Shown one piece after another: positions 61,971 through 64,000 of a stretch of DNA of 64,000 nucleotides (the first letter of the stretch is position 1; each line of letters begins with the position of its first letter). Below the pieces are notes generated by a model that searched no databases, was not told where the DNA came from, and worked only from the letters and a program-made list of their open reading frames with translations. The translations under genes were made by a program, and so were the position numbers. This stretch comes from Microbacterium mitrae (GTDB taxonomy: Bacteria; Actinomycetota; Actinomycetes; Actinomycetales; Microbacteriaceae): assembly GCF_008017445.1 (NCBI RefSeq), contig NZ_VRSW01000002.1, positions 62,001 to 126,000 of the forward strand, written 5' to 3'.

Positions 61971-62696
61971 TTAGGAGGCTGAATGGCCGCCGGTGCCGGG
62001 TTGATCAAGGTTCGTGGCGAGTGCTGTCGCGCCGGCGACCGCGACGGGCATCGCGACCACGCCGGCGAACGGGATCAGAATCGTGAGGTTGGCGGCGATA
62101 CCAAAGCCGGTGATGCGGGCGCGGTTGGCGGCGATAACCGTGTCGTCGGAGACCGTGGAGCGCACCAGATCTTCGCCAAGTTCGCGCCCGGCAGCGACGG
62201 CGGCAACGATCCAGCCCAGCACGAAGCCGACCACCGGAATGAGCGACAACAGCAGCACGGCAATCGCGAGCGGAATGCCGGTGAAGAAGCCTAGGATCGT
62301 GCTTGCAAACAGCCTGCTGGTGCTCTCGCGGCGAGGCTGCAGCTTCGAGTGGGCGTGCTCGGCCACCGCGCGACGCAATCGTACGTAGGCGAACTCGCCG
62401 ACGGTGGCGACCAGGCCGCGATATAGCCGGGTCGACAGGTAGATCACGGCGCCGAAGAGTCCGAATGAGACGCCAACGCGAAAGACCGCGGCCCAGATCG
62501 CGTTCCAGTCATTGGCGAAAGGCGTGACAGCGATCGCGATTTGTGGCAAGTAGACCAAAAACGCAACGACCGCGGCGGCAAGAACCACCCACACCACGGC
62601 CGCGGGGATGAGCGCCGTTTGCATCGCCTTGGGGGTGCGGCGGAACCACGCAAAGGAGTCTCCGAAGTCGGCAATGCCCCGCATGAAATCCCGCAC
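61971..62696 (-). CDS. EI24-domain (CysZ-like) membrane protein
   Basis: About 241 residues with four or five membrane helices. 'RDFMRGIADFGDSFAWFRRTPKAMQTALIPAAVVWVV' and 'GFVLGWIVAAVAAGRELGEDLV' match the EI24 family, which contains the sulfate transporter CysZ; most actinobacterial members are uncharacterised. Start is uncertain: GTG at 62696 begins the conserved region, ATG at 62684 and an upstream frame to 62750 are alternatives. Confidence 0.78.
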   Translation of the reverse strand: MRDFMRGIADFGDSFAWFRRTPKAMQTALIPAAVVWVVLAAAVVAFLVYLPQIAIAVTPFANDWNAIWAAVFRVGVSFGLFGAVIYLSTRLYRGLVATVGEFAYVRLRRAVAEHAHSKLQPRRESTSRLFASTILGFFTGIPLAIAVLLLSLIPVVGFVLGWIVAAVAAGRELGEDLVRSTVSDDTVIAANRARITGFGIAANLTILIPFAGVVAMPVAVAGATALATNLDQPGTGGHSAS

Positions 62697-62823
62697 GCGT
62701 TTAGCATAGCCGCCCCGTGGTTCCGCGCTGGAGGAAAAGCTTACCGACACTGTGTCGGCAAACTTTCAGTCAACGGAACTATGCTTACGAGGGCGAAAAT
62801 CGCCGCCGTTTTCAAGGAGAACC

Positions 62824-63288
62824 GTGTTCCGCGCACCCAAGACGCTGTTTCGCACTCTGGCTATCGCCGAGGTCATCACCTGGACGATTCTGATCGCCGC
62901 CCTCATTGCCCGCGCCGTTGGTGCCCCAGGCATTGTGGTCACCATCGGCGGCGCCATTCACGGTTTCGTGTTCTTGTCGTATGGCGCCACCGCCATTCTG
63001 GTCGCCATGAACCAGCGCTGGAAGGTGGGCCCGACCATTCTGGCCATTGCTGCCGCCGTGATTCCGTACGCGACGGTTCCCGTTGAAATGGGCTTGCAGC
63101 GTCGCGGCATGCTGGAGGGCGCATGGCGCTTGGAACAGAGTGATGACCCCCGCGACCAGCGCTGGTACGACCGCTGGATGCGGTTCTTCCTGAACCGGCC
63201 GTGGGCGCTCGCGCTGATCATCGTGGTCGCCATTGTTGCGCTGTACACCGTACTTCTGCTTGTTGGCCCTCCCGGCGGCAGCAAGTAA
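62824..63288 (+). CDS. DUF3817 family membrane protein
   Basis: 154 residues, four predicted helices. 'RTLAIAEVITWTILI' with 'HGFVFLSYGATAILVA' is the DUF3817 signature, followed by 'PYATVPVEMGLQRRGML'; the last helix is an extra C-terminal addition after 'RWMRFFLNRPW'. GTG at 62824 with AAGGAGA upstream. The function is unknown. Confidence 0.83.
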   Translation: MFRAPKTLFRTLAIAEVITWTILIAALIARAVGAPGIVVTIGGAIHGFVFLSYGATAILVAMNQRWKVGPTILAIAAAVIPYATVPVEMGLQRRGMLEGAWRLEQSDDPRDQRWYDRWMRFFLNRPWALALIIVVAIVALYTVLLLVGPPGGSK

Positions 63289-63356
63289 CGCCGCATTCGG
63301 TAACACACCATGACCGCGCGTTTGCCGCGGCTCGGCAGGTGTGGTGACATAGAAAC

Positions 63357-64000
63357 GTGAGCAATGCCGAGCAGCAGTACGCCCAGTTTCGTGCCGACCG
63401 CATTGCGGAGGTCACCGCTCAGCGCGGCGCGCTCTCCCTGGTGCTAACCCACTGGGATCAGCCGGGTGAGCCGGCCGCTAGCGAGGCCACCGCGCTCGCC
63501 GATTTTCCCGATACCGCGGTGCTCACGCGCCTCAGCCGGCCGCACATCGACACCGGCGAGATGCAGCACGGCTATCGCGTCTGGCAGTCGGATTCGCCGG
63601 CGGCACAGGCCTTCGAAGGCATTGATGCCTACCCGTACGACCCGGCGTGGGTCGTCACCGGGCGGTTCGAATTTGTCGACGCCGACCGCGTGGTTCCGTT
63701 TGAGCACCTCCGCGACGGTGGCGCGCTTCGCCGCCATGCCGTCTCCGGTGACCTTGTGTTCACGCATGACGGCACCGAATATCGTGTGGAAGCACTGGAC
63801 ACCGAGCTGCCGACGGGGCCTGGCCTGCAATTGGTCTTTGCCGACACGACAAATGGCGCCGAGACGTATGGCGCCGGACGCTTTCTTTACGTGCCGCTGC
63901 CGGACCTCGGGCGGGCGCTCAAGCCCGGCGACGTCTTGCCCGTCACGCTCAACTTCAACACGGCAGAGATTCCGCCGTGCGGCTTCTCCAACCAGATGAA
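63357..64000 (+). CDS. DUF1684 family protein (C-terminus cut by window edge)
   Basis: 214 codons visible, open at the right edge. 'QYAQFRADRIAEVTAQRGALSLVLTHWD' opens the domain, and 'GAGRFLYVPLPD' with 'LNFNTAEIPPCGFSN' is the conserved C-terminal part, so only a short piece is missing. The GTG at 63357 is the likely start. The function is unknown. Confidence 0.85.
   Translation, partial: MSNAEQQYAQFRADRIAEVTAQRGALSLVLTHWDQPGEPAASEATALADFPDTAVLTRLSRPHIDTGEMQHGYRVWQSDSPAAQAFEGIDAYPYDPAWVVTGRFEFVDADRVVPFEHLRDGGALRRHAVSGDLVFTHDGTEYRVEALDTELPTGPGLQLVFADTTNGAETYGAGRFLYVPLPDLGRALKPGDVLPVTLNFNTAEIPPCGFSNQM

Noticed and set aside
61915-61985. Further copy of the dyad repeat (CGCGCAAT...CGCGTAATTTCG)
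   Set aside because: It shares only short words with the family and lacks the GGAGATT arm and symmetric stem.

Overview
This 64 kb window is high-GC DNA from an actinomycete, most likely a member of the family Microbacteriaceae. Evidence is the IdeR/DtxR-type iron repressor, the class Ib nrdHIE + nrdF ribonucleotide reductase, an F420-type luciferase-family oxidoreductase, many GTG starts, and about ten genes whose -10 hexamer (TAnnnT) lies only 6-7 bases before the start codon (leaderless transcripts). I cannot fix the genus. No integrase, transposase, CRISPR array or rRNA was seen; there are two tRNA genes (Arg-CCT and Ala-CGC).

Layout. 1-4.3 kb: serC (cut by the window edge), ideR, a secreted M23 peptidase behind a structured leader, an HNH nuclease and a small membrane protein. 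4.3-10.3 kb: two facing gene remnants (a DUF1214 gene and a SulP transporter, both lacking their 5' parts) meet at one point near 5010, followed by a two-component system, an ABC exporter and tRNA-Arg. 10.4-20.2 kb: an alkyltransferase homologue without its acceptor cysteine, a large helicase-like/nuclease protein with degenerate ATPase motifs, mscL, fmdB-like, 5-FTHF cyclo-ligase, galU, an acetyltransferase, tRNA-Ala and an ankyrin protein. 20.2-27.4 kb: mixed small enzymes, a CueP copper lipoprotein, a voltage-gated cation channel with an unusual filter, a methyltransferase, and a YbaK-type deacylase whose 3' end is triplicated with a hairpin-bearing repeat.

27.4-34.1 kb is a complete histidine-degradation locus: an IclR regulator, hutH-hutU-hutI on one strand, and hutG with a SixA-like phosphatase on the other; the product is glutamate plus formamide. 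34.2-42.5 kb: thyA-dfrA, a protealysin-like M4 protease with its emfourin inhibitor, DUF445, a CsoR/RcnR-type regulator, and metabolic genes. 42.5-48.1 kb: nrdHIE and nrdF, each with NrdR-box pairs; the nrdH promoter also carries five DnaA-box-like sites.

48.1-60.7 kb ends in a carotenoid cluster. A divergent MarR regulator faces idi-crtE-crtB-crtI-crtYc-crtYd-crtU, all overlapping or abutting. CrtE/B/I make lycopene, CrtYc/CrtYd cyclise it to beta-carotene, and CrtU converts the rings to aromatic ones (isorenieratene). A cytochrome P450 converges on crtU and is a good candidate for ring hydroxylation to phenolic carotenoids. It lies just behind a BLUF blue-light sensor gene that is translationally coupled to a small unknown protein. 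No lycopene elongase gene (crtEb), common in this family, is present. The photoreceptor + small partner + P450 + aromatic carotenoid arrangement is the most interesting candidate system here. The window closes with transporters and small DUF proteins (60.7-64 kb).
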